NCBI RefSeq assembly: GCF_011046555.1
Contig: NZ_CP049246.1
Coordinates: forward strand, 3,782,001-3,846,000
From: Sphingobacterium lactis
GTDB lineage: Bacteria; Bacteroidota; Bacteroidia; Sphingobacteriales; Sphingobacteriaceae
DNA: 64,000 nt
Direction of reading: 5' to 3'
The notes beneath the pieces were generated by a model that saw nothing but the letters and a program-made list of their open reading frames with translations, did no database searches and was not told where the DNA came from. Of this stretch, positions 1-9,274 are shown piece by piece; position 1 is the stretch's first letter; the number at the start of each line of letters is the position of its first letter. A program made the position numbers and the translations under genes.

Positions 1-1234
1 GTGCGCCTAAATTCAGGATTAAACTTTGGGGTGCAGCCGAAACATACTTTTCAGATTTCCAATAGGTTTCGATCTTTCCGTCCAGCACATTTTTCGCTGG
101 ATTTTCCGTATCGGCTTCTGTAGAAGTTGCAACCCATTGGCTACGTTTCATTTCCGTACCGGTCAGACCGTCATTGCCGATGGCAATATTTTTCGTTTCT
201 GCGGAGGTATGTTTTATTTGAATAAAGGCCAGATCACCCTTCGATGCACTGTCGGGAGCCAAAAGTCCCGGACGACTCTTATCCTCGAGGCGGACCGCCA
301 AGACATAATTCTTTTGCAATCCGGAAGCATCCAGTTTACTGTAGTCAATTTCCACCTTAAAACTATCCTGTGAGGACCATTGATTTTCCTTGATCGTCAC
401 GCTATCCTTTAGGATTTTATAGGCCCCATCGGGTACATATTCCACCTGCGCATTGATTGCTTTGGCAAAATACGCCAAGGTTTCCGGCGAACGGTCAACC
501 TTGACTTTACTGACCACATCGGTAGGTACCGCTTCAGAAATCTTCGCAGAAAAAGCAACGGTATTCCCGGCATCAGGCTGTCCATTGATCATCAGGTTTT
601 GAAACTGCCCATAGATATAAGGATTCCTGCCCGTGAGGTTGTAGAAATTTTTCGCTCTCGAAAAGGTCTCCATTTTCCCACGGATGTAGGATGCCAACAA
701 GCGCATTTTCACGAACATCACCTTGCCTTTTAACTGTCCGGGTCCGGATTCCACCTGCAAGCGAAGTGGAATAACATATACGCTGTTTGCGGTTAATCCA
801 GAGCCATCCTGTAGCTCGATAATCAGGGAATCCTTAGCCTTTGTTGCATTTTCCTCGACCACCACGGTATTCTTCTTTAATCGAAAAGCCTTTTGAGGGA
901 AGGGCAATGATTTCACATAATTCAAGCTGTCGTAAAATTTCAGTAGGGAGAGGTCGATGGTTGCAGCGATCACTGTAGGTTCTGCTCCGGCCTCTTTTAT
1001 TTCTGGCACAAAGAATGGTGCAAATTTGGTCAAATTGCGAATCGCCGAATCACCAAGGTACGTCGAGGTCGCTTCACCGATCGAACTCGCCTGATATTCC
1101 CCAAGATCTTTGGCAATATCCTCCAGTTCCCCTAAATTCTCCTTCTTACAGGAGCTCATCATCAAGAATAGGCTACACGCAAACAGCACCAAAAACTGGG
1201 TGTGCGAAAGCATATGGAATTTCAATCTTTTCAT
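1..1234 (-). CDS. Surface lipoprotein, tandem DUF1735-like domains plus F5/8 type C domain (partial, 3' end outside window)
   Basis: I translated this frame by hand on the minus strand. It starts at ATG 1234 and is still open at base 1, giving 411 visible residues. A lipobox ends in Cys29 (MMSSC), so it should be a lipoprotein. Two consecutive beta-rich segments (about 60-190 and 200-350) look like the BT_3987/DUF1735 N-terminal domain, and a discoidin (F5/8 type C) domain begins near residue 385 (NVLDGKIETYW). Such proteins are commonly the accessory glycan-binding lipoproteins of SusC/SusD loci. It follows the susD gene by 8 bases, so it is probably the last or next-to-last gene of the operon. 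The ligand is unknown and C-terminal domains may lie beyond the edge. Confidence 0.8.
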   Translation of the reverse strand, partial: MKRLKFHMLSHTQFLVLFACSLFLMMSSCKKENLGELEDIAKDLGEYQASSIGEATSTYLGDSAIRNLTKFAPFFVPEIKEAGAEPTVIAATIDLSLLKFYDSLNYVKSLPFPQKAFRLKKNTVVVEENATKAKDSLIIELQDGSGLTANSVYVIPLRLQVESGPGQLKGKVMFVKMRLLASYIRGKMETFSRAKNFYNLTGRNPYIYGQFQNLMINGQPDAGNTVAFSAKISEAVPTDVVSKVKVDRSPETLAYFAKAINAQVEYVPDGAYKILKDSVTIKENQWSSQDSFKVEIDYSKLDASGLQKNYVLAVRLEDKSRPGLLAPDSASKGDLAFIQIKHTSAETKNIAIGNDGLTGTEMKRSQWVATSTEADTENPAKNVLDGKIETYWKSEKYVSAAPQSLILNLGA

Positions 1235-1242
1235 GGTTTAGG

Positions 1243-2616
1243 TTATCTTGGATTAGGAACAATTAATGGATTGATCGCAATAATTTTTGGCGCGATCTGC
1301 ATCAGGTATCTCGGACTGTTCGGTTCCAAGGTTGCATATTCCTCCACCACTTCATCCGACCAATCATCATATAATACACGTTTTATTGTCTTGCGCAGTT
1401 TGGGGTCCCGGTTCATCCTTTTCTGGTCAAACAACCGCAATCCTCCATGAAAAAACAGTTCCTTTCTACGTTCAGCGAAAACAAGCGAAAGGATTTCCTC
1501 ATTCGTCGCGGTCAGGTCCGAAGGTCCTTCCATGCGCGCACGCTGTATTCTATTCAAAATATTGAGTGCTGCTGCGGTCTGATTTTTTCTGGCCAGGCAT
1601 TCTGCTTGGATAAACAACATTTCAGTCACACCAATACTGTAATTAAAGGTCATTTTTCCGGATCGGTGCACGAAGGTCTTTCCATAACCGAAAGCCCTTT
1701 CCTTCCTAAGATCATCCCAAGAAAAAGTTGCCAAGAACATGGGGTCAGCATCAATGGCTTTGCGGTGGACCACATAATAATCAACATCTTCCCCGGATTT
1801 GGCCAGGTAGACCTCCGGACTCTCGGCTTGATCCAAGAGCGATAATGGATAATATTTGATCTCCTTGAAATTGAGCAGGGTATCCCGAATGGCCAAAGCA
1901 GCAGTTGCATTTTTCTCCGCATTGGCGTAATCACCCATATACAGATAGGTACGTGCTAAAAGACCCAATGCAGATGCACGCCCGGGATGAATGACCGATT
2001 TCCCCATTTCCGGCAATTCCGCAGTCGCTACCGCATCATTTAGATCCTTGAGAATCTGAGTATAGACTTCTTTTACCGTCGCCCTTCCTTTCTTTTCTGT
2101 GTGCCCTGGATCAAGTACCAACGGCACAGCAGGATTTTTATCAACCGACCCTGCGGTATAATCCGTTCCGTATACATTCGCCAACTGTAGGTAAAACCAT
2201 GCCCGATGGATTTTGGCCTGCGCCAAAAGTACGCTCCTCGTGGATTCCTCACTCGGATTATTTACCGTAATCGTAGGTAACTTCGAGAGGATAATATTTA
2301 GCTGAAGAATGATCTCATAAGCTTTATTGTACGTTTTATCATCCTCTCCCGCTGTCCAGATGTTATCGCGCCAGAAATAGGCATTCGCATAATAATCCTT
2401 TTCAATATTCTTTTCGAAGTAAGCATCATCGGACATCAGATCAGCCATATAGAAACTGCATTTGGAAAGATCTTCGTGGTTGATCATTTCTTCAAAATCT
2501 GCGACAGTGGACGGATTGACCGTTGCCGTATCAGGAAGGACGTCCAAGAACTTCTTACATCCCATACACAGGATGACGCTTAGTATACATAGTGGACTTA
2601 ATATTTTCGATTTCAT
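1243..2616 (-). CDS. SusD/RagB family outer-membrane nutrient-binding lipoprotein
   Basis: A 457-residue protein with a lipoprotein signal peptide ending at Cys20 (LCMGC) followed by KKFLDV, the usual start of SusD proteins. Helical TPR-like segments follow (for example AKIHRAWFYLQLANVYGTDY), and the C-terminal part contains the AERRKELFFHGG-RLFDQKR block typical of RagB/SusD. SusD proteins sit on the cell surface as a lid on the TonB-dependent transporter SusC and capture oligomeric substrate. The gene lies 14 bases after the SusC gene and 8 bases before the DUF1735/F5-8C lipoprotein, so the three are one transcription unit. The substrate cannot be read from the sequence. Confidence 0.93.
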   Translation of the reverse strand: MKSKILSPLCILSVILCMGCKKFLDVLPDTATVNPSTVADFEEMINHEDLSKCSFYMADLMSDDAYFEKNIEKDYYANAYFWRDNIWTAGEDDKTYNKAYEIILQLNIILSKLPTITVNNPSEESTRSVLLAQAKIHRAWFYLQLANVYGTDYTAGSVDKNPAVPLVLDPGHTEKKGRATVKEVYTQILKDLNDAVATAELPEMGKSVIHPGRASALGLLARTYLYMGDYANAEKNATAALAIRDTLLNFKEIKYYPLSLLDQAESPEVYLAKSGEDVDYYVVHRKAIDADPMFLATFSWDDLRKERAFGYGKTFVHRSGKMTFNYSIGVTEMLFIQAECLARKNQTAAALNILNRIQRARMEGPSDLTATNEEILSLVFAERRKELFFHGGLRLFDQKRMNRDPKLRKTIKRVLYDDWSDEVVEEYATLEPNSPRYLMQIAPKIIAINPLIVPNPR

Positions 2617-2630
2617 AACGTTTCCCCCTA

Positions 2631-5600
2631 TTAAAATGACGTATTCAATGTTAAACCATACTGCACAGGGATCGGTAGGCCTGGACGCCCCTGATTATCC
2701 ACGGTATTTGGATCCAGGTGGTATTTGTTCTGCGTCCAAAAAGCCAAATTCTGCACGTGGAAAGCTACCGATAAACTTTGCATATATTTCCCGCTGAACA
2801 TATCAGCTGGTGCCTTCCAACCGACCATCAATTCCTGTACGCGGACAAAATTTGAGGAGAAAAAGCTGTTGGAAGAGTTCTGGGTTAGATAATTCCTGTA
2901 CGATCCGATGGATTCATTGGAAAGTGCCGGCACATCTGTAAAGGCTTCATCGCCGGGTTTCCGCCAACGGTCACGGATGAGGGCACTGTTCTCGAAGGAT
3001 TTCGATGGTGTCGGGATATACCGTTTCATCACACCGCCCAGGTTGACCAATAAGGTCGCTCGACCGAAGAAATCACCAATGGTGACATCCTGAATAATAC
3101 CTGCTGTCCAAGGCGCACGCGTGACACCCATATACACCAATCCCTCAGCCAAAGTCGTGCTATCCGGCGTCGCCGTTGGATTCCCATTCTTATCGTAGAT
3201 CTGTGGATTTCCCTGTGCATCCAAACCTGCCCAACGGTATCCCCAAACATTACTGGTGCTGTACCCTTTGCGGTAGGCCGTCAGGTACGAGTTGTCGGTC
3301 CGGTATGGTGGATCAGGCACCTCAGCGGCAAAGTTCTGGTTGTATGCTCCGTTCAGACCTGCAGAATACCGGAATCTAGGTTTACTGATGAACTCCGATT
3401 TGATATAAAACTCCACACCCCGATTGACAATGTTACTGTAGGTCACCTCATTTTGCAAGCCCGTAGATGGGTCAGGCGTGGTGGGAATGCCGTTCGAAAT
3501 ACCGATGTCCGAACGGTTATAATACCGAATATCGATACGTGTCTTTTCATTGTTCATCCCCATTTGCGCGAACACCTCGATATTTCGGTTGTTCGGCGGC
3601 ATCAGTCCGAAATTGGTATTGGTAGCCAAACTGAAGCCACCGCCCTGTGGCGCATTGGTTCCCATCATCAGCCCCATACCTTGGAAGGAACTGGTATTTT
3701 GAATGGTACCACCCACCAACAGGCTACTGATATATTCGGAATGGAAATAACTTTCGTGCTTGATATCATAGGTCAGGTTTGCATTGATCTGCGATTGTCC
3801 CTCTGGAGACTTATCATAACGTGCCGTAAATAATAGATTCCCATCCCGAAGGAAACCCTCCGCTTTAAAGCCAAGGTAACCCAAGGTGCGCTTCATATCA
3901 GTCGAAGTCGTATCGTTGAGATTCCCCGAATACGGAATACCGTACATGGTTTGCGTGTTATACGTTGCGCTTAACGCCAATTGCTTGTTGAACAGATTTA
4001 GGGTCACCTTCTGGAATAGGTTCTCCGAGGATTGCCCCCTTTGTTGAATGGGCAGATAGTTATTTACCCAAATTCCATACGTATTCCAGTCAGGCTGTAG
4101 TGTTCTGCTACCGCTGATGGGTTTAGGAATATCGGGCAATTTATTCTTTACGTAGCCCGTACCTAATGTGACATTGCTTATCCAAGTTGGCAACCAATCC
4201 CTTTCAAATTTATAGTTCAGTTCGCCCGAATACGTCTGGGTTCTTGCGTACGTAGGCATCCCATAATTGGGTGACAAAATTTCTCCGTAATTGAAATCTA
4301 ATCTGATCAAGCTATCTTTTAGGACATAATTCAAACCACCGTTGTAATTCATGCTTCGGCGGATAGTTTTCACCCCCATGTTGGGCGTAAATAAGTAGTT
4401 CAGGCGTTCCAACGAAGTTTCCGTGCTGTACACCGATCTGAACCCCCGAACTCCGCCATCTGGATTCACAGGAATATATACCGGGGTTGAATACCCTGTT
4501 TCTTGGTTATACCCATACTGGGTTGGAAAGGAAGGGATTTCATAGATATCACTACCTAGACCACCTCCGGCACTCACACCGATTAAATGATCGCCGATCT
4601 GTTTTTTATAAAGCAAAGCAGAACGAAGACTCAATTGTTCCTGCATATTGGAAGACTTGCGCAGAATATCGCCAACAGGAACATGGAAATCGACCCCATT
4701 TGCCGTAGGAGAACCGTATCTATTAAATGTTTGTCGTGCTTCGCTCGATCGCCAATCGGTTATATTTTCGGTTTTATTATGCAGCCTACGGTAATACACG
4801 GAATTGATGAATTTTAGTCCTTTCAGAATTTCCCAATCCATATCTAGGCGTGTTTGTGCATGCCATCCTCGTGTAATGGAATTCTTCAGTCGCGAATCTT
4901 CCAAAACATTGACACCATGGTTAAAATATCCCGCTTGCTCTATCAGGGCATTTCGCTCTATCGGTAAAATCGTATAATCATACACATATCCACCATCTGC
5001 TCCAAGGAGAAGCTGATAGGGTCTCGGCAAATTGTAAACGGAAATATCACTCCCCCCTTCATTTGATTTGGAATATCCGCCGTTCATGATCCATTTCATC
5101 TTCAATCTACCCTGCAGCAAATTGAAATCATTTTTAATGTCCATCGTATAGGCATCCGCATTGTTGCCCAATCCATTGGATTTGGCGTTGCTGTAACTGG
5201 TTGTCACAGCAAAACGGTGTTTCGTACTGCCCCCCGAAACATTCAATAAATGGTTCATGGAAAAAGCATTTTGTTGCAATAGGCCGATCTGGCTTTCATT
5301 CGACAAAAGGGCCAGGGAATCCATCGAGCGATTGAATTGCTCTCTTGTAATGGTTTTGTTGTATAGCCTATTCAATAAGATGGTGGAAATATCCGTTGAC
5401 TCGGCAAAACTTTCCCCGGTAACATAGGCTGAGGAATCGGCTATGCTCTTGAATAGATCCACTAAATCCGCCGATGTCGCTAAACCCAAGTCCTGCACAC
5501 TATACTTTGGCTTTGGCTTATAGTACATATTGGTACTGTAGGTTATGCTTACCTTTTGATTTTCGCCACCCTTAGTTTTGATAAGGATGATCCCTGCCGT

Positions 5601-6707
5601 TGCTTTAGGTCCCCATTTGATCAATTCCTGAGGATCTTTGATCACTTCTACGGATTCCACATTGGCCATTGGATAATCTGCGGGAAATTCCTCCACCGGG
5701 AATCCATCGATAACTACCATCATGCCTTCGGTATTTCCGAAACTGGCAGATCCGCGCAGTTCGGGAACCAAGGTCACGCTGGACGTTGTACTGAAAACAG
5801 GAAATACCGCTCCAGCACCGGGAGGCGGTGGCAATCCGCGTTCGATCGCTTGGATAACCTGAGGGCCGAACTGCGGGTCACGCTGCAGGTACTGTTCAAC
5901 GGTGTAATAAGTTATAATCAATTCCCCGGCAGGTCTAGTACCTACATTCACCCCGATAACTTTTCTTTTATTGGACGGTAAAATCTGCAAGGTAAGCCCC
6001 GGAACGGTTCCCTGCAGGATCTGCCCAAGGTTCATGTAGCCCCGATTCGAAAGGTCAATCTGGGTATTGAGGTTAAGTTTTTCCTTTACTTTCGCTTCGA
6101 TGGTCACATCCTCCACTTCATATACACGTTCGAACATCTGTACCTTCAGGGAAGGTTCTCCTCGGTACATGATGATGCTTTCCTTATGGCCCTGTGACCG
6201 GAAACTGATGAGATCCCCGCGACTGGCGGTAATGGAAAATCGTCCTGACCTATCCGTCACACCACGTTTGTTGAGACTGTCCTTCAAGTTCAATACGGTT
6301 ACCCCGGCCATGACCTCACCCTGCTGATTTATCACCCTTCCCGGAACCAAGGGATCCGCCACATCATGGTCCGCGATCATCTCTTCCTCTTCCTTGGTAA
6401 TCGGTTGGTTTTCCCGTTTCTTCACCCCTAGGACAATGGTCCGGTTGGCAATGGAATAGGAAATAGGTTGTGCATCGAAAATTTCATTCAGCACCAACAA
6501 AAGCTCTTTGTTACGCACATTGATGGTAACGGGTGCCGCTTTGCTGATGATAATTCCTGCGTAGAAGACATCATAATTGGTCTGTTTCTTAATCTTCTGC
6601 AGCACATCCTCCAAAGGGGCATCCTTCTCCCGAAGGGTTACCTTTTGGGCCATTGCCGGAACAATGAAAAGGAGACTGAAGATTAAAATAGTTAGTGCGG
6701 TTCTCAT
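2631..6707 (-). CDS. SusC/RagA TonB-dependent outer-membrane transporter with STN signalling domain
   Basis: About 1358 residues from the chosen start MRTALTILIF. The frame is open 23 codons further upstream, but only this start gives a normal signal peptide (cleavage after AMA, residue 20). Order: STN domain about 21-95 (secretin/TonB short N-terminal), a carboxypeptidase-regulatory-like fold about 120-205, a plug domain about 215-375, then a long beta-barrel ending in Phe as expected for BAM-inserted barrels. The STN domain marks a transducer that contacts a FecR anti-sigma factor, and fecR and the ECF sigma gene lie directly upstream. It should both import substrate with the neighbouring SusD and report its presence to FecR. 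It is larger than the typical 1000-1100 residues. Confidence 0.93.
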   Translation of the reverse strand: MRTALTILIFSLLFIVPAMAQKVTLREKDAPLEDVLQKIKKQTNYDVFYAGIIISKAAPVTINVRNKELLLVLNEIFDAQPISYSIANRTIVLGVKKRENQPITKEEEEMIADHDVADPLVPGRVINQQGEVMAGVTVLNLKDSLNKRGVTDRSGRFSITASRGDLISFRSQGHKESIIMYRGEPSLKVQMFERVYEVEDVTIEAKVKEKLNLNTQIDLSNRGYMNLGQILQGTVPGLTLQILPSNKRKVIGVNVGTRPAGELIITYYTVEQYLQRDPQFGPQVIQAIERGLPPPPGAGAVFPVFSTTSSVTLVPELRGSASFGNTEGMMVVIDGFPVEEFPADYPMANVESVEVIKDPQELIKWGPKATAGIILIKTKGGENQKVSITYSTNMYYKPKPKYSVQDLGLATSADLVDLFKSIADSSAYVTGESFAESTDISTILLNRLYNKTITREQFNRSMDSLALLSNESQIGLLQQNAFSMNHLLNVSGGSTKHRFAVTTSYSNAKSNGLGNNADAYTMDIKNDFNLLQGRLKMKWIMNGGYSKSNEGGSDISVYNLPRPYQLLLGADGGYVYDYTILPIERNALIEQAGYFNHGVNVLEDSRLKNSITRGWHAQTRLDMDWEILKGLKFINSVYYRRLHNKTENITDWRSSEARQTFNRYGSPTANGVDFHVPVGDILRKSSNMQEQLSLRSALLYKKQIGDHLIGVSAGGGLGSDIYEIPSFPTQYGYNQETGYSTPVYIPVNPDGGVRGFRSVYSTETSLERLNYLFTPNMGVKTIRRSMNYNGGLNYVLKDSLIRLDFNYGEILSPNYGMPTYARTQTYSGELNYKFERDWLPTWISNVTLGTGYVKNKLPDIPKPISGSRTLQPDWNTYGIWVNNYLPIQQRGQSSENLFQKVTLNLFNKQLALSATYNTQTMYGIPYSGNLNDTTSTDMKRTLGYLGFKAEGFLRDGNLLFTARYDKSPEGQSQINANLTYDIKHESYFHSEYISSLLVGGTIQNTSSFQGMGLMMGTNAPQGGGFSLATNTNFGLMPPNNRNIEVFAQMGMNNEKTRIDIRYYNRSDIGISNGIPTTPDPSTGLQNEVTYSNIVNRGVEFYIKSEFISKPRFRYSAGLNGAYNQNFAAEVPDPPYRTDNSYLTAYRKGYSTSNVWGYRWAGLDAQGNPQIYDKNGNPTATPDSTTLAEGLVYMGVTRAPWTAGIIQDVTIGDFFGRATLLVNLGGVMKRYIPTPSKSFENSALIRDRWRKPGDEAFTDVPALSNESIGSYRNYLTQNSSNSFFSSNFVRVQELMVGWKAPADMFSGKYMQSLSVAFHVQNLAFWTQNKYHLDPNTVDNQGRPGLPIPVQYGLTLNTSF

Positions 6708-6799
6708 TTTAGGTATTTCAATTAATAATTGTGTGTAAAATTCCCCGAGAAAAAAGGTATGCTTTTCCCCACGCATGCTTTTTTCTAAAAATTCTTTGG

Positions 6800-7945
6800 T
6801 TATGGTTTAACGATTAATGTATTCTCTTCGAGTTTCATGTGGATTCCGCTGAGCTCAAGCACCTTGAGCACTTCAGATAGATTCTGGTTCATACTGGTAT
6901 TCCCGTAGAATACCTGGTTCTGGTTGACCCCTGGCAGGATCTTTACGTCAATATCATACCATCGGGCTATTTGGTTCAGGATGGTGCGCAGATTGGCATT
7001 GTTGAAATTAAATTCGCCCTTCATCCAACCGATACTTGCTGCCGCATCGACCTTGGAAACAGCGATTGCACCGCCATGGTTGGCACTGATCGCCTGTTGG
7101 TTCGGAGCTAACATGAGGGCATCGCCATTGGTCTTCACTTCCACTTTCCCCTCCAGAAGTGTGGTGGTGATATGGTTTTCATCGGTATAATTGTTCACAT
7201 TGAAATGGGTGCCCAGTACGCGTACTTCCTGCCCTCCGGCGCGTACCGTGAAAGGCTTTTTCGAGTTGGAAACTACCTCAAAATAGGCCTCCCCTTCTAA
7301 CTGGACCTGCCTGTCATCGCCTGAAAATTCATTGGGATAGGTCAGTTTGGATGCCGCATTCAACCATACCTTACTGCCGTCCGGAAGAACCAGCTGATAT
7401 TTACGTCCGCGCTGCGTGCTTGCCGTATGGTTAACCACTGCATTGGAATTCCCTTCGTAATAGATCACGCCATTGCGCTTGATGATCTGTATGCCATTTT
7501 CTTCGGCAATTAACCCATTGGGAATGGAATCCACCAATAACTCTCGACCATCATGTAAGGTGATTACCAGTCCGGATTGGCCTGGCTTTTTATCGTATTG
7601 TACAATGGAAGTCGCTTCATCTGTGGGTCTGGAATTGAAGTACCAGACTGCGCCAATGCCCAACATCAGGAGGATGGTGGCGGCCACAGCGAGAACACGG
7701 CGCGGTATCAACGGTCGAACCGGTTCCACAGGTTGCTGGACAGGATTATCCTGTTCCAATTTGGCCATAATGGATTGCAGCATCTTCAATTGATGCTCCT
7801 CCTTGCTTCTAGCAATATCGGAAGGTATCTCAACCGGGTCATTCTGACCCAAATTATACCAGTTGGAATATTCTTGTGCTTCTTGCTCGGTAATGGAGCC
7901 GTCAAGCCATTTTTTTTCTAATTCAGCTAATCGTCTGTTATCCAT
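6800..7945 (-). CDS. FecR family anti-sigma factor
   Basis: A 381-residue single-pass inner-membrane protein: cytoplasmic N-terminal region 1-83, one transmembrane helix about 84-102, a periplasmic FecR domain about 175-275 (LPDGSKVWLNAASKLTYP and EGEAYFEV blocks), and a C-terminal DUF4974-type STN-like segment about 310-380. In the known Fec-type pathway such proteins hold an ECF sigma factor until the STN domain of a loaded TonB transporter signals. It lies between the ECF sigma gene and the STN-containing SusC gene on the same strand, which fits a cell-surface signalling chain for this locus. Confidence 0.92.
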   Translation of the reverse strand: MDNRRLAELEKKWLDGSITEQEAQEYSNWYNLGQNDPVEIPSDIARSKEEHQLKMLQSIMAKLEQDNPVQQPVEPVRPLIPRRVLAVAATILLMLGIGAVWYFNSRPTDEATSIVQYDKKPGQSGLVITLHDGRELLVDSIPNGLIAEENGIQIIKRNGVIYYEGNSNAVVNHTASTQRGRKYQLVLPDGSKVWLNAASKLTYPNEFSGDDRQVQLEGEAYFEVVSNSKKPFTVRAGGQEVRVLGTHFNVNNYTDENHITTTLLEGKVEVKTNGDALMLAPNQQAISANHGGAIAVSKVDAAASIGWMKGEFNFNNANLRTILNQIARWYDIDVKILPGVNQNQVFYGNTSMNQNLSEVLKVLELSGIHMKLEENTLIVKP

Positions 7946-8117
7946 TGAGGGGATTATTATCGGTTACTAATTATATAATCAGTTAACTCCCCTATATCCC
8001 TACATTGATTTTTAAAAAAAATTAATAAAAATTTAACGCTATGTTTTTATGGTCGCGAATATCAGTTCAAACAAACTGAAACACAACACATTAAACACTA
8101 TTTCGCGTTATGTCCCT

Positions 8118-8681
8118 TTACCAGAAAAAATAAAGAATCATGCGCAATCCAGAACGGAGTACCTTGAGTGCACGGGTGAGATGGGCTTCAACGGTCTTTT
8201 CGGTAATGTCAAGTTGTTTGGCGATCTCCTTCTGGGAAAGGCCTTCGTCCCGGCTGAGTTTATAGACCAATTGGCATTTCTCCGGCAATTTGGCAACCAA
8301 CCTTTCCAACTTCGCTTTGAGTTCTTCGAACTGCAGGTAATTTTCCATGGAGTATTCCTGCTCGTCCGCCACCTTTGCATGATCCACATAGCGCTGTTCG
8401 ATGGTCTTACGGTGGCGCCAATTGATGATCTTATATTTGAGCGCTGTTGCCAGGTAGGCATTTAAACTGCTGTTGAGGGTTATGGCCGCCCTTCTTTTCC
8501 AGATGTCAAGAAAGATTTCTTGGACAAGCTCCTGCGCTTGGTACAGGTCGCTCATTTTATTTGCCGCTACCACGTATAGTTTATCCCAGTAACGGTTATA
8601 AATCGCTGTAAAAGCCTTCGGATTTCCATCCTTCAGCAATTGCAGCAATTCCTCATCACTACGATCCTTAAAATTGTCCAT
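8118..8681 (-). CDS. ECF RNA polymerase sigma factor, FecI-like
   Basis: A 187-residue sigma-70 family protein with region 2 at about 8-95 (core-binding AQELVQEIFLDIWKRR) and region 4 at about 120-180 (LSQKEIAKQLDITEKTVEAHLTRAL helix-turn-helix). There is no region 1 or 3, as expected for extracytoplasmic-function sigma factors. It is followed after 172 bases by the fecR gene and the STN-SusC gene, so it very probably activates the downstream susCD operon when FecR releases it. The start at 8681 gives the usual length for Bacteroidota FecI-like factors. Confidence 0.93.
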   Translation of the reverse strand: MDNFKDRSDEELLQLLKDGNPKAFTAIYNRYWDKLYVVAANKMSDLYQAQELVQEIFLDIWKRRAAITLNSSLNAYLATALKYKIINWRHRKTIEQRYVDHAKVADEQEYSMENYLQFEELKAKLERLVAKLPEKCQLVYKLSRDEGLSQKEIAKQLDITEKTVEAHLTRALKVLRSGLRMILYFFW

Positions 8682-9274
8682 TGAAATAAACTCCGAAAAT
8701 AATAAACAGCTAAATTACCCTATGCGTAAAATTTGGCAATAAAATTAACACTAAACTAGTGAAAATCCTCCATTTCCTTTAACTATATGTTGAATTTAAC
8801 CTATTTCAGCACAATTTTATTTACCTATAAAACTACCCTAAATCACATATAAAGGGTGTTTATGACCATGGATTGCGTACACTGAATCATTTACTACCAC
8901 CCGGACCTTGTCTGACATGAGAGCGTGGTGAGAGCGTGCCTATAGACACGTACGCACCACGTATGCATCACGGCCGCACCTCGGACGCACCTCAAACAAG
9001 GTCCAGGTAGCCTGAAAGACAGTTTTCAAGAAATTTTACAATTTTGGAATTGAAAAAAATAATCGGAATCTGTTGAAAAAGACAAAACCTGAGAGCGTGT
9101 TACTATTATGTTATTGGTAACAAATACTAGTTTCCTTTATGAAATAAACAAAATATTATCGGAGAGGATTAAACTGTATATCATTGATAAACAGCTGAAT
9201 AAAAATAGTAATTCCTTCTTACAAATCCAAAATTTACAGCAGCTATGCTACCAAAAATAATCCTATAGATAGGT
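8682..9274. other. Intergenic region between the sigma-factor gene and holA
   Basis: A 593-base stretch without a credible gene. It holds the upstream region of the minus-strand sigma gene and an imperfect inverted-repeat element with GC-rich internal repeats (8897-9008, listed separately). The motif GAGAGCGTG occurs three times, at 8919-8927, 8930-8938 and 9091-9099. The rest is AT-rich, and no convincing terminator for holA was found. Confidence 0.5.
8897..9008. repeat. Imperfect inverted-repeat element with GCAC/GTGC-rich core
   Basis: The arms pair as CCCGGACCTTGT (about 8900-8911) with ACAAGGTCCAGGT (8996-9008), one mismatch in the first 13 positions. The left inner part reads GAGAGCGTGG-TGAGAGCGTGCC. 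The right inner part has a series of related GCACC units (TACGCACCAC, GCATCACG, CCGCACCTC, ACGCACCTC). It stands out from the AT-rich flank. It resembles extragenic palindromic (REP-like) elements, but whether it recurs in the genome cannot be seen here. Confidence 0.5.
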
